A model generated the notes under the pieces. It ran no database searches and was not told the origin of the DNA. It was given only the letters and a program-made list of their open reading frames with translations. Made by a program: the position numbers and the translations under genes. Of a DNA stretch of 64,000 bases, positions 44,287 through 56,178 are shown in pieces. Where the stretch lies: NCBI GenBank assembly GCA_900491605.1, contig UESW01004423.1, positions 1,552,867 through 1,616,866 on the forward strand. Reading direction: 5' to 3'. Source of the stretch: Calamus simplicifolius. Its lineage: Eukaryota > Streptophyta > Magnoliopsida > Arecales > Arecaceae. Numbering within the stretch: the stretch's first letter is position 1; each line of letters opens with the position of its first letter.

Positions 44287-45634
44287 TCACCCGTTGATAC
44301 TCAAGTCTGGAAGCAGACCTCTCTTGTTCAGTTCTTTCATCCCCTTGTCTCCCATGTGGCCCAGGCGGTAATGCCACATCCTGTACACATCCCGGGGATC
44401 TTGCTCCACAGCTGCCACCTCAGATTTCACAGTCATCACAGAGCCCTCCATCTTGTATAGATTATTTTCCAGCCTCCTCCCTCTCATCACCACCATGGCT
44501 CCATTGGAGATGTTCAGAACTCCACTCCTGGCACGACTGCTGAAGCTGTATCCAGTCCGCTCCAAGTACCCCAGTGATACCAGATTCTTCTTGAGTTCTG
44601 GAACATGCTTCACACTGGTAAGAGTGCGCACCATACCATCAAACATCCTCACCCTCACTGTGCCAATACCTGCCACCTTGCAAGGGTGATTATCTCCAAG
44701 AGTCACATTCCCCTCCTCAACCTCTGTGTAAGTACTGAACCACGACCGGTTGGGAGTGTAATGATGAGAACAGGCTGAATCCAAGGTCCACATCTCTGTG
44801 CTGTGCCTGTGATCATCTGATACAACCAAGAGATCATCCTCCACCTCCTGATCTGCAACTGTACTCACAGACTCAGATCCTCCTTTTTCTCCCTTCTGAT
44901 TTTTCCACTTAGGACAATTCTTCTTAAAATGTCCTACCTCTCCACACTTATAGCACTTCAGCTCTCTCTTGCCTTTCCTGGACTTTGATCGTCCTCCAGA
45001 CTTACTTCTGTCCCTGCCCCTACCTCTGCCTGTCCTTTCCCCAACTGATAGACCCTCCTGGGGAACAGCTTCCTTGGTCATCTTCTCCCTCTGCTCATTC
45101 GTCCGAAGCACCGAGACAATATCTTCATAAATTAATGTCTCCTTCCCATAGAGCAGTGTTGTGACCAATGAGTCATAAGACGTGGGCATTGAACATAAAA
45201 GCAGAAGTGCTTTATCTTCTTCCTCCATCTTGACCCCAACATTCAGAAGTTCATTGCTCATCTGGTCGAATATCTGGATGTGACCCAGCACATCTCCACC
45301 TTCTGACATCCGAAGGCTGTAGAGGCGCTTCTTCAACATCAACTTGTTGCACATATTCTTCCCATATAGAGGGTGTGCAACTTCGTCCAGAGTCCCTTCG
45401 GGGTCTTCTCCTCCAGCACTGAATAGAGGACTGAATCCGCCAGACAGCCCCTGATCATTGAACATGTCTTCTTCTCCAATGAAATCCACTGCTTGTCTGT
45501 CATCCCATCTGGCCTTTCCTCCAAGCCAAATCTAAACCCTGCTGCACAAGGAGGTCCTCTACCCGGACTTTCCACATGGAGAAACTTCCCTTCCCATCAA
45601 ACTTCTCAACCTCTATTTTTATGCTACTCCCCAT
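44287..45634 (-). pseudogene. copia Gag-protease relic
   Basis: From ATG 45634, the Gag start reads MGSSIKIEVEKFDGKGSFSM. Two frame changes follow (about 45530 and 45345), after which a 400-codon frame is open to 44287. It holds the CCHC knuckle CYKCGEVGHFKKNC, protease WTLDSACSHHYTP (DSA instead of the commoner DSG), KHVPELKKNLVSLG, and the pre-integrase MWHYRLGHMGDKGMKEL. The Gag start is of the type seen in TNT1-94-like elements. Integrase onward is lost. Confidence 0.85.
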
Positions 45635-45764
45635 GGCCAATTTCAAAAATAGCACAAAAATAAATTTTATAAAATAGAGAAGTACCTTGACGAGATTCTG
45701 TTGAAATTATTTCAACTCCTTGAAGGCCTCCAGATTACTCCTTGAACCAGGCTCTGATACCACT

Positions 45765-46239
45765 TGTTAGGGTTTAGACCTAGATGAATAGCAATGGGAT
45801 TCCCCGTTGAACAAGAACTAGAACTAAGGATTTCTAATCCTGTTAGGTTTAGACCTTGATGAATAGCAATGGGATTCCCCGTTCAACAAGAACTAGAACT
45901 AAGGATTTCTAATCCTGTTAGGTTTACTTCTTGAAAAGGAGGAAGATGGGGAGGAGAAAGAAAGGGCTGCCGCCCTATGATGAGAGAAGGAAATTTTTGG
46001 GAGAAAAGAATCTGTTCTCTATTCCATCCAAACCCTAGAGACTAGGGTTTAAATACATCCACGAAGTGGGCCAGGCCCAGACTCAACAAAAAACTCCCAT
46101 GGACTAAACCAATGAGATTAAACTAATCCCCAAGCCCGTGTACACCCGTGACTTGATTTAATCTCAACCCTTGGACTCAAACCCAGCCCAATACAAGTTA
46201 GCCCACCTGGGCCTTGATAGCACCACACCAGGCCCAACA
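45765..46239 (-). repeat. copia LTR with a 77-bp internal duplication
   Basis: GTTAGGGTTTAGACCTAGATG onward (45766-45842) is repeated at 45842-45918 with three or so changes, both ending TTTCTAATCCT. This places two copies of the LTR end near the PBS. Confidence 0.85.
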
Positions 46240-46978
46240 AATGCTACTTCCCAGAATGCACAAAATTAGACCAAATTTATTGGAAAGCAATTCATAGGTA
46301 CATGAACTCCTCAATCTATGAATTTTTTAATCAAATAGCCCAAAAAAAGCTCTCTTTTTTTTCTATATTTTTTCCAAGAAAAATTAAAAGGCACTAATTA
46401 ACCTGTGTCATTTCACATGTGGTAATACATTAAGTGCGTGTAGTAAATCCTTCAAAAAAAAAGAAAAAAAAAAGGAAAAAGAATAGGTAGCTGATTATAT
46501 CAAAGATTATTTTATGGTTACAAAACCAAGTGGTGAACCGCTGGGGGACAAGAAGCGAAAAGAAGAAGACATCAACACAGAAAAAGCGAAAAGAAGAAGA
46601 TATGATCATGAGGAGAGAAAACCTGTGATAACGTTCCAGATTAAACCTGGTATTCCACCATTAAGGGCTATCAAGTTCAACGTGAACTCAATAACGCGCC
46701 CAATCCACTTGAGTGGCGTTCTAGTCGCTGATAATATCTTTTGAAAAAGAAGCGTGAGGGCGGTGATCCAGTCCGTCGGGACACCGTCGAGACCGGCGGC
46801 AGCCGAGCTGCTGCATTCCACGAACGGATGGCTGATCAGGGGTCGTCGAAAGATCAGAAGGCTCAGCAGATCCAGCAGACTTATTTTCTCATGCCGGCAT
46901 ATCATGTACTCAGCGCAAGGAGTTTCAGGAGCCATTGGCAAAAAGGAAGGAGGAAGCTGGTAGTACTATTTCTTATTT
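46240..46978. repeat. lipase exon 1 / intron 1 duplication, copy 2
   Basis: Near-identical to 35527-36248. It contains exon 1 (46935-46623), identical in protein to that of the intact gene, with the donor intact, but no exon 2-5 downstream because the copia LTR starts at 46239. Confidence 0.9.
46623..46935 (-). pseudogene. orphan lipase exon 1
   Basis: Encodes the same 104 residues as exon 1 of the intact gene (MAPETPCAEYMICRHEK start) and keeps the GT donor. Transcribed alone it would read into intron and stop within a few codons (GFLSS then stop), or splice into the copia. Recent, since no residue differs. Confidence 0.85.
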
Positions 46979-46994
46979 TCTTCTAATGAAATGA

Positions 46995-47435
46995 GAGCAT
47001 TACAAGAACTAATGAAAACCAGAGCGCTTCAAATCATCTATATAACTTCAAATGCGATGCCCTAGCTAGTTTGTGACTCATGACACAACTAGGAAAACCA
47101 GAGCGCTTCAAACCAAATTATAGAAGGACTAGATCGATGTAAACGGAATCCTAGCTAGTTTGTGACTCATGACACAACTAGAAAAACCAGAGCACTTCAA
47201 ACCAAATCATAGAAGGACTAGATCGATGTAAACGGAATCCTAGCTAGTTTGTGACTCATGACACAACTAGGAAAACCAGAGCGCTTCAAACCAAATCATA
47301 GAAGGACTAGATCGATGCAAACGGAATCCTAGCTAGTTTGTGACTCATGACACAACTAGGAAAACCAGAGCGCTTCAGACCAAATCATAGAAGGACTAGA
47401 TCGATGTAAACGGAATCCTAGCTAGTTTGTGACTT
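46995..47435. repeat. 89-bp tandem repeat, about 4.5 copies
   Basis: AACTAGGAAAACCAGAGC starts at 47087, 47265 and 47354 (with a variant at 47176), an exact 89-bp period. Each unit ends CTAGCTAGTTTGTGACTCAT, and CCTAGCTAGTT can pair with AACTAGG at the unit boundary. The array lies 60-500 bp upstream of the orphan exon 1 and is absent upstream of the intact gene. Confidence 0.9.
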
Positions 47436-48020
47436 CATGGTCTTTATATATTTAGGCAATGGCCTTCTTCTACGTCTCAACAAGCGCTCAAATCCCGTTC
47501 CCTCTCCTCTCTAATTTGATCGCCATGGCGACTAGTACTCAGAATAACCCACCGATGGCTGCCCATTCATGCGATCATTTTCCCTGGAAAGATGGGGAGT
47601 TGGTGCTCTGGCTTGACTCAGTGTCATCTCTCAGCACCGACGCCCGTCCCCGCATGCTCGTCAAACTGACGCTGAGCCACAGCGTGGTGTTCTTGAGTTT
47701 TTAGAATCTTTGCCTCTGTTTTTGGCGATTTGGATTATTTTTTTGCCTCAAGATTCTTAAACCGTCGTTTGTTTAGTTGCTGTGTTTTATTTATTGCTCT
47801 TTAGGTTGATGATGCGAGGATAGTGGCTATAAGATAAACGGACGGAATAACAGGGATGTCAAGGTTGCTGCCTCTTCGCAGAGGAGTTGCCCGCATTGGT
47901 CATCAGATTCGAAGCGACCTGATATATATAGGGATCAACGCAAGGAGTAAAGAACGATCTTTTACTGGCCTCAACTATTATGTTTTGGATAAATATAGGG
48001 ATCCTTTTCCCCTATTTACA

Positions 48021-48060
<40 letters not shown>

Positions 48061-48365
48061 TTGGATATAGAGTCTATGAAAGTTTAGCATTTTGTAATAA
48101 TGAGCTGTATGAATTTGTTTGATAATAACCAATACGCAAGACAGTGGAGGAGAATGGACAATAAAGACCTTAAAAACGTAAAGTAATTTTACTGTCCTGA
48201 GTTGCATCGTTTTATATCGTTTTATGCTGCATTTGGGTGGAATTTTTTTTTTAATCCAAGGAAATTTTATAAAATTTATAAATTTTTTTTAATTATGAAT
48301 TCTGGACTCCTTTTCCGCTAACTGTGAGCCATGACATCCCCGTCGAGGCCGCCAAGAAGGTCATC
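47436..48365 (+). other. stretch with a possible first exon, unassigned
   Basis: A TATA-like TTTATATATTTAGG at 47445-47455 precedes an ATG at 47459 with 81 codons (MAFFYVSTSAQIPFPLL, then HFPWKDGELVLWLDSV), which has a coding look but no family I know. A second short frame is at 47856-48000 (RGVARIGHQIRSDLI). (TA)n lies at 48024-48056. This may be the remains of a host gene. Confidence 0.3.
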
Positions 48366-49630
48366 GCGCCATTAGCAAAGAAGGGGAGAGGAGCGATGGC
48401 CCCAAAGGAAACCGAAAAGAGAAGCCATTGGAGTTTTTTTTGGGAAACTAGAACTAGAGACGGAACGGAAGAGAGAGAGAGAGCGAGAGAGAGAGCGAGA
48501 GCGTCTCTTAGTGCCCCTCGGAACTTTTGCGGGATCCCGGATATGGCCCTGGCAGGACTCGCCTTCCTTGCGCCACGTGTCGCGGTCGGAGGTCGGGAGA
48601 ATGGACACGTGGCGAAGCCCGTAGCCGGAGTTGTTGCCGGCCGAGAGTCGGCACCTCCGTCCCGCTAGCGGCCATCGCGGACCCCTGCCTGTCGTCGGGA
48701 CAGGTGTCGCAGAAGCAGAGAACGGACACTCCTCTCTCCCTCCGGCTGTCTCCCATGTCGAACTTATCCAGACCTTCGTCGTCATGCGACCCAAGTTACA
48801 TTCTATGCGTTACAACTCGGCTCGTGGAACTCGACCAACCGTGCGGCCGCCCGAGCGCGCCCACCGGACAGGCTGGCGGGCGCCAGCCTGGCACCCGACC
48901 GCACGAGTGCACGCTCGGCGCACGCAACTTTCATGGGTCCGGAGCATGTGCCCTATGTGCATCGGATGCACTCGCTTTCTGCATACGCCCAGCTGGCAGA
49001 CGGCTAGCCTGATAGCACTTACACATGACGGGCGAGCAAGCAACCCGCTCAATCGTTGGCGTGCGCCAGACGGGCGCGCACCCAACGGCCAGCGCCCAGG
49101 CGCGTGCCCAACGTCTAGGTTGGTGCGCGTGTATCCAGCCAGCCTGTTTTGAGAGGCATTCGGGGCATTTTAGATTTGTTCCGAACTTAAGCTTTGGATA
49201 GACTTTTGAGGCACTATTTTGGGGAGCATTCTTAGTCCTTCATCAGCCAATCCAACGGCCATGAAAAGATAAGCTTCAAGAGAGTTTTGGGCGGTGGCGA
49301 TCATGGGATAAGAACGGGATAAGCACATAAGGCCGTGGCTGCAACTTTTAAAAGAAGGGGCAGAGGTCTTCGGAAGGGATTGAACGAAGCCAAGCAAGGC
49401 GTCTTCTATTCTCCACTTTGAGCGAGAGAGAGGAGAGAGAAGATACAATTGGAGCTCAATAACCCTACCCTATTGTGCTGTGAGAAATAGAGAGGCTGAC
49501 TTAGCACGCCTCGATCAACCTCACCCTACCCTGTTAGTCGATCAACCTCACCTCATTCTACTCTATTGTGCGCAACTACTCTGATAGCACGCCAGCTTCC
49601 GTACTTAGAAAAAAAAATAATAATAGCCTA
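48366..49630. repeat. GC-rich LTR-like block, copy 2
   Basis: Homologous to 36252-37440 in the same order, with the GA repeat, GC-rich middle and CAACCTCACC end. It has an extra segment of about 70 bp near 48885-48950, and a TTTAAAAGAAGG where the other copy has CTATAAAAGAAGG. Confidence 0.5.
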
Positions 49631-49837
49631 TACCTACATGTGCCTCATGGTCGTCCTTCAATTAACTACTCTTATCATTATCCTATGCAAACAAGCTCCT
49701 GATGCATTCGGATATTAATGGACTCTCGGTCCCTTCGCGTGGTGAAATTATACTTCCACCCATGTACTCGATTTTTAACTTCTCGACGCTCGAGCAAGCC
49801 ATCCTAACCATTCGCATCATCGATGAGGAGAGAAAAC

Positions 49838-50080
49838 CTGTGATAACGTTCCAGATTATGCCTCGTATTCCACCATTAAGGGATATCAAGTTCAACGTGA
49901 ACTCAGTAACGCCCAATCCACTTAGTGTTGTTCTAGTCACTTGAGTGTTTGTGTGCTGCATTCCACGAACTGATGGCTGATGAGGGGTCTTCTAAAGATC
50001 AGAAGGCTCAGTAGATCCAGCAGGCTTATTTTCTCATGCTGGCATATCATGTACCCATCACAAGGAGTTTCAGAAACCAT
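49838..50080 (-). pseudogene. lipase exon-1 relic in copy B
   Basis: ATG at 50080 (MVSETPC), donor at 49838, the same 75-bp deletion as the other relics plus a further small deletion near 49912. TATA box at 50170-50177. Confidence 0.8.
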
Positions 50081-50741
50081 TGGCAAAATGGAATGAGGAG
50101 GAAAGGAGAAGGGGTATAGCCGAGAGAAAGGAGACAGAAGCGACGACCCCAAGAAGTCGGGATGCGCTCTTTTTATAGAGGGAACTCAGCTCGTGGAACT
50201 CGATTACCTGTTCAGTAGCCACATTGCATGGCAAATCAAGGTAAAGTAATGGTCTCATGTATCTTGACAATGATCTTTCAACTACTTATATAACCGTGCC
50301 ATGGTACATATCCTATGCCTTAAGATGATGGGTTGGTGTAAGCTGCCGTGCAAGACGGGTAGGGGGAAGCACAATTCCACCGTGCACAACGGGGCGGTGA
50401 CGACTCTAGCAACGCGGTTTCAAAACCACGTTGTTGATGTTTTCGAATCAAGCATTGAAAGTAACGATGCGGTCCATGTTTTGTTGGATTTTGTTCACAT
50501 TAAACTATATGTGTGTATCTCGAATGAGAGCCATAGCTTCTCTCTTCCTTTTTTTTTTCAAATTCTCAACAATATCAAATGTTATTTGTACTTTCTGAAA
50601 TACTTTTTGAGCCAACCATAAATACATTTATAGGATTTAACAAGCCTTGATCAAGGGTGCACAAAAATATTAATGAACCTTTGATCCTAGGCAATATTTA
50701 AAGATTTTCTGGAATGTATTTTTAAAATCGAGCATTGCAGT

Positions 50742-51345
50742 CACTACAAGAAAAATAAAATATTGCGACGCCCAAATGCATCGCAATTGCGTCGCTAAAT
50801 ATGCTATTGCGACGCAATAACGGCGTCGCTCAGATGTCCGTTGCAATACCCATTTGTCGCAATTGCGTCGCAATATTGCGACTCTCTGCGACGCAACATT
50901 GAGTCGCAATATTGTGACGCATCCAAATACGTCGCTACATTTTAAAATTAATTTTTAATATAAAAAATTATTATTTAATATTGCGACGCACTAAATTGCG
51001 TCGCAATATTGTGACGCATCTTGTTGCGTCGCAATATTTAATAATAATATTTTTGGTATAATAGCGACGTAATTTGAGTCGCTAATACGTCGCAAATAAA
51101 TTTTTTTTTAAATATTACGACGCAAGGTCATTGCGTCGCAATATTTATTAAAAATATTTTAGATATAATAGCGACGCAATTTTAGTCGCTAATGCGTCAC
51201 TATTAAATTTATTTTTAAATTATTATGGTGCCAGGTCATTGCATCGCAATATTTAATAATAATATTTTAAAAATATTAGCGATGCAATTTCAGTCGCTAA
51301 TGCATCGCAAATTAAATTTTTAAAAAATATAAAAAATTAAAAATT
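50742..51345. repeat. CACTA left subterminal repeats
   Basis: More than a dozen GCGACGCA / TGCGTCGC words alternate in orientation, often as pairs flanking about 6-20 AT bases. Such repeats are binding sites for the TNPA-type protein in En/Spm. Confidence 0.85.
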
Positions 51346-51488
51346 AAAACGGTTAATACAATTTTGTTAAATCTAAATATTGATAAAAATATTTTTCACT
51401 CAATCCAAACAATAATAAAATTCCAAAAATAATTCATATATTAAAATTTTGAAGTTTTTACAACATAAAAAAAGAAAAGAAAAATACA

Positions 51489-52979
51489 TCAAGAATCTGG
51501 GCGATCACGTGGAGGCTGTGGAGGCTGAAGACTCTGCGACAAGCGGCTAACCATATCCCGCAAATAATGCATCTCATCTCGCATGTCTGCAATCTCCTGA
51601 TCCCAGCCTCGCATACGATCCTCAAAATCCTGCTCGACCTCCTGACGAACCGCCTCTGCAATAGATCTGCGAAGGTCGTGTAAACGCTCGGGAGGAAGAT
51701 CACTAGGAACTCGCGAGCTGGAGGCCTGATAGGGAAAATATGTAGAAGCTCTAGTGCCCAGACCATAGACCTTGCGGTCTCGTGGCTGGGCACCAACAGC
51801 CTCAAAAAATACATGCCGACTCTCTGCTGAGAGTTCGACGGGCATCTCCCCATCAGTAGAGTCGACCTGCGATGCCTGGGAGTGAAGCTCCTCGACTCGT
51901 ATCTTGAAATTATGAAATCAACAATAAATGAGTTAATAAATTTTTCAAAATAAAATTTTAGAAATTAAACAGATACTACATAAATTTAATTTCTTACCAC
52001 AACCTCCCGTGATCACGTGTCGACCCAGGAACCGTCCCTCCTGGTGTGTGTCGCCCTGAATAGACGAAACTCATCAGGATCTCCGCCCTCCTGCTCAGAC
52101 TATAACAAAAAAAAAGATATTAATACAAATATTTGTAAATAACTAAAATAGTAATTAAAATATTTATGTTTTCTTACCATACACCGTCTGTGCTCCTGAA
52201 TCGAAATGGAGCCCGAAGTATGGCGAGAGAGACCCGTGCCAGGACCGCCCTTCTCAGATCAGCGGTTCGTGCTGGCTGATGCGGACCTCCTGCGCCAGCC
52301 ATCGGACTCCCAGGCCTGCTGCCACTCGTGCCCAATACCCTCTGGCACATGCGTAGGACGCTGACCCGATGACCTCCAACGATGAAGCATGTCGGAGTAT
52401 CGGCATCGCGTCAGAGCCTCCCATGCTGCCCTAATGGCATCATAGCTGGCAGGATCCCACGTAAACTTTTTCTGCATTAAAATAAATAGTTAGTTTCTGA
52501 ATTTATTAAGTTTAAGAAATTTTATATCACTGATAAATTGTATTTAATAAGTTTACCTGAAACTCAGAAAAATAAAACTCCCTCGTGGCTAGAGATACGT
52601 GGCACCAATCGTAGCCACTGGGATCTGCACGCCTCTGAAATACGGCGCTGATGTGGCTGTATACATGATGCTGCTCAATGAATCTGTTAAAAAAATGCAT
52701 GTTTATAAGTAATTGACTTAAAAACATAAACATATATTTTTAATTAGTATATACTTATATCCCCTGAGCATCAAGTCGAAGTAAAGTGCGGCCGATGGTG
52801 GAAGAACTCTCGGAGGTATGTGCCGATCGGCTGGATGGTAATACTGCTGGAGAGATCGAAGGCTGCGCCACTGCTGGAGATCTAAACTCTCCATCTCCGA
52901 CGCTCATGTGATCTGATGTAGCAGGGCTACGTCCCTGCTCACTTCGTCTATCGTCGGTAGATCTACCTCTGCCCGTCAT
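51489..52979 (-). pseudogene. TNPA-like accessory transposase (Transposase_24 type)
   Basis: Exon pieces in order: MTGRGRSTDDRRSEQGRS (52979 down), FIEQHHVYSHISAVFQRR with WCHVSLATREFYFSEFQ (52683-52555), KKFTWDPASYDAIRAAWEAL with HEWQQAWESDGW and SASASTNR (52477-52262), then a segment at 52110-52005, and last MPVELSAESRHVFFEAVG to 51489 with a charged coiled-coil-like tail (EQDFEDRMRGWDQEIADM). GT-AG boundaries separate them. Two in-frame TGA codons (52259-52261 and about 52017) stand where CGA would continue the frame. TNPA-type proteins bind subterminal repeats and bring the ends together. Confidence 0.7.
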
Positions 52980-53084
52980 ACTGAAAATACTAAAGATTCA
53001 CACAATTAAATTACGATTAATGATTGACTATGTAAGAATTTAACACTTATAAAAAAAAAGTTAAATTTTAAAAAACCTCTATGT

Positions 53085-56000
53085 TTAATCGGTGTCATTT
53101 GTTTCGTGAAATGTTGGTTCAACATCCGATGCCGTATCGAATTGCGAATCAGTTTCATTATCATTGGAAGGAAACCGAACATTTGCATCCGCAATTTCTT
53201 GGACATCACCATTTGGATATCTAAGTGATATTTCAGGAGCCCTTGTGTCGTCCTTAATTGCATGCATTTCCATCTCATCCTCTTGAAATGCAGGGCACTC
53301 GGTTGATTGACTTGATGAACTCTCCTCTAATATGATTGTTGAACGTGGGACGATTTTAGAAATGGCCCACCAATCTCGCTTGTCGTTGCGCAAACTTGGA
53401 TATCCGCAGTAAAAGACTTGCTGAGCTTGGGATGCAAGGATGAATGGGTCATATTTCTGCAATCTTCGTCGATGGTTCACTTCAACCAAATTATAGTCGT
53501 TATGAACCCTTTTGTCCACAGGAACTATCGGATTGAACCAATCACAATGAAACAATACGGTTCGTTTCATAGGCCAACCAGGATATTCAACTTCAACCAC
53601 CTCTACTAACTTTCCATAATAATCCTGCATATTTGCTCCAATACTTTCTCCTTTCACACACACGCCCCAGTTATATGTGCCTCTTGAAGCTGCTAATTGT
53701 TCAATCTAAAATTTGTACCCATTTACAAAATAGCCAGTATAGGTTGTTACGGTCTTCAATGGCCATTGCGATAGACATTTAATGAAAATATTATCGGTTG
53801 TGGACCATGGACCGTTGACCTATAAATTAATAAGCTATTGACATCCAATTCAAAAAAAAATAGCCATTATCGAAATTGATTGAGTGATACTACTCACAAA
53901 TTCATAAAATCAGTAAGCAAACTCCGTTTCTAATTTCTGTCCAATTGCAACTTGACTGATGTCGGGATTCATCTGTCATTGTCTATCACAAAACATCCTT
54001 ATGGGATGAAAAGGATGAAAACTAATGTTAGAAATTAAATATTATGGTATATTATAATTTAAATTTAAATTTTCAATTTAGCATTGAAGTATACACTTAC
54101 TCAATATATGGATCGACTTCTCTACAGTTCATTAGGATGTAATAATGTGCTGCATTATACTCTATATCGCTAAGATTTCTTGACTTCTGCCCACCAAATG
54201 AATGGCCGATAGCTTTAAAAATTGATATTCTACCGTCATTAGCTTCTCCTTCGTCCACACATACGTCATCGTTACGACCATGATTTTGGCTCCTCGTGTG
54301 GACGTGACCCTCAAAGTAATGTGAGGCAAAAGCTGAAACTTCTTCGACCAAGTGTGCATTGCATATAGAACCTTCAACCCTTGCCTTATTACGCACATTA
54401 TTTTTTAACTTCTTAAGATACCTATATGTAAAGTTGCAACAAAAAATTAACCAATTTTTCAAGCAATGAAATAATATTTGAAATGTCAACATATCTTAAT
54501 GATGTATATATTTACCTCTCGAAAGGATACATCCAGCGATACTGCACGGGACCAGCTATGCTCGCTTCGTATGGCAAGTGAACCGGTAAATGCTCCATTG
54601 AGTCAAAAAAACAGGGAGGAAATATTCGCTCAAGCTTGCATAAAATAATTGGAATTTCCTCCTCAAGCCTTGCCATGGATGCAGAAGTAATGACTGCGGC
54701 AGATAACTCCTTGAAGAATAAGCTGAGCTCCGTAATTGCCTTCCAGACATGTTGCGGAAGCAACTCACGAAAAGCTATAGGTAATAACCGTTGCATGAAA
54801 ACATGGCAGTCGTGACTCTTCATGCCGAACAACTTGAGCTTATGCATGTCCACACACCTACCGATATTTGAGGCATAACCATCTGGAAATTTTAACCCTC
54901 TAAGCCAGTTACATAAAACTTCTCGTGAATTTCTGTCAAGAGTGTAACATGCTTTAGGATAGGTCCCATCGGCACTCCTTCTCAAATCACCTCCTCTGCA
55001 GTACTGATTAAGTTCTTCTCTTAACTTTGCAGTATCTTTTATTTTTCCGGGATGTTTAGCACCGTGTTAAATATGTTATCAAAGAAATTTTTCTCGATAT
55101 GCATAACATCCAAGTTGTGCCGGATGAGATTTGTGCTCCAATAAGGCAAATCCCAAAATATACTTTGCTTCTTCCAGTTATGTTCTTTACATATATGGCC
55201 ATTTATTCTATCTGCATCCGGTTTCCATGCATACATCAACCCCAAATGCTCTATAGAATCAAATAGATCCGTGCCGGACCTAACCGGGTCGGCAAATTTT
55301 GTGACTGCTTTGTTCTTCCGGAAGGCGATCAAGTTACGCCTGTAAGGATGATTTGGGGGCAAGAACTTCCTATGGTTATCAAACCATGACTGCTTACCAC
55401 TCTTCTGCAATGTAAATGCATCCGAATCATACATGCAATGAGGGCATGCCAGACGTCCAGCAGTGCTCCAACCAGACAACATTGCATATGCCGAAAAATC
55501 ACTTATTGTCCACATCAAAGTAGCTCTCATTAAGAAATTCTGTTTCATAGAAATGTCGTAGGCTACGACTCCTGTTTCCCATAACATTTTCAATTCGGCC
55601 ACCAACGGTTGCAGAAAGACATCAATCTTTTCCTTTGGATTTGATGGTCCTGGAATCAAAACGGTTAAAAACATTTCAGTATCTTTCATGCACTTCCACG
55701 GAGGAAGGTTATATACAGTCAGTATCACAGGCCAACATGAGTACTGTTGCCCCGCTTGACCAAATGGTTGGAAACCATCGGTACAAAGACCTAATCTCAC
55801 ATTCCTTATATCTTCAGCGAAATCAGGATGATTTTCATTGAAATGCTTCCAAGCCTTTGAATCTGATGGATGCCACATTTCATCTCTTTAGATTCATGTT
55901 CGGCATGCCATCTCATATCAGCAGCTGTTGCCTCATATCTGTATAATCTCTGCAGGCGTGGGATAAGAGGAAAGTAATGCATCCTCTTGTAAGGCACACT

Positions 56001-56160
56001 TTTCCTCCTACTTGTACCAGCTCCTACTTCGGTGTTTTTGTACCTCGATTGCCCACAAATCTTACACCATCTCAGCTCTGAGTCTTCACCCCAAAATATC
56101 ATACAATTGTTCAAGCAACAATCGATCTTATTAACTGGGAGCCCAAGCCCACGCAATAAC
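53085..56160 (-). pseudogene. TNPD-like CACTA transposase (Transposase_21, DUF4218, DUF4216)
   Basis: The protein is read in order: KKLLRGLGLPVNKIDCC and WCKICGQSRY (56150-55990), MRWHAEHE, then WHPSDSKAWKHF, GLCTDGFQPFGQ, ACPHCMYDSDAF and NLDVMHIEKNFFDNI (55878-55050), which form the transposase core. Next come DUF4218 (MRRSADGTYP, KSHDCHVFMQRLLPIA, VQYRWMYPFER; 54985-54512), a GT-AG intron (about 54513-54418), YLKKLKNNVRNKARVEGSI, and DUF4216 (GKLVEVVEVEYPG, VLFHCDWFNP; 53663-53085). Single-base frame changes occur near 55870 and 55045. The N-terminus before KKLLRGL is replaced by a GC-rich tandem block. Confidence 0.88.
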
Positions 56161-56178
56161 TTCTTTGTTGCGTAAAAA

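Larger units (their letters stand above)
44287..46239 (-). mobile_element. Ty1/copia 5' part (LTR, Gag, protease), minus strand
   Basis: The 5' LTR is at 45765-46239 (475 bp, plus-strand TGTTAGGG...CCCAACA), and the PBS TGGTATCAGAGCC is the complement of 45750-45762. Gag and protease follow and end in the pre-integrase domain at about 44300, where Tat sequence begins. The 3' half is missing. The right flank AATGCTACTTCCC is the start of lipase exon-1 duplication copy 2. Confidence 0.85.

Noticed and set aside
43828..44460. 210-codon plus-strand frame
   Set aside because: Only 44098-44280 has a domain-like start; the rest runs across the Tat/copia junction into antisense of copia protease.
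47459..47704. 81-codon plus-strand frame as a real gene
   Set aside because: TATA-like site and coding look, but no recognised domain or second exon, so it was not called as a CDS.
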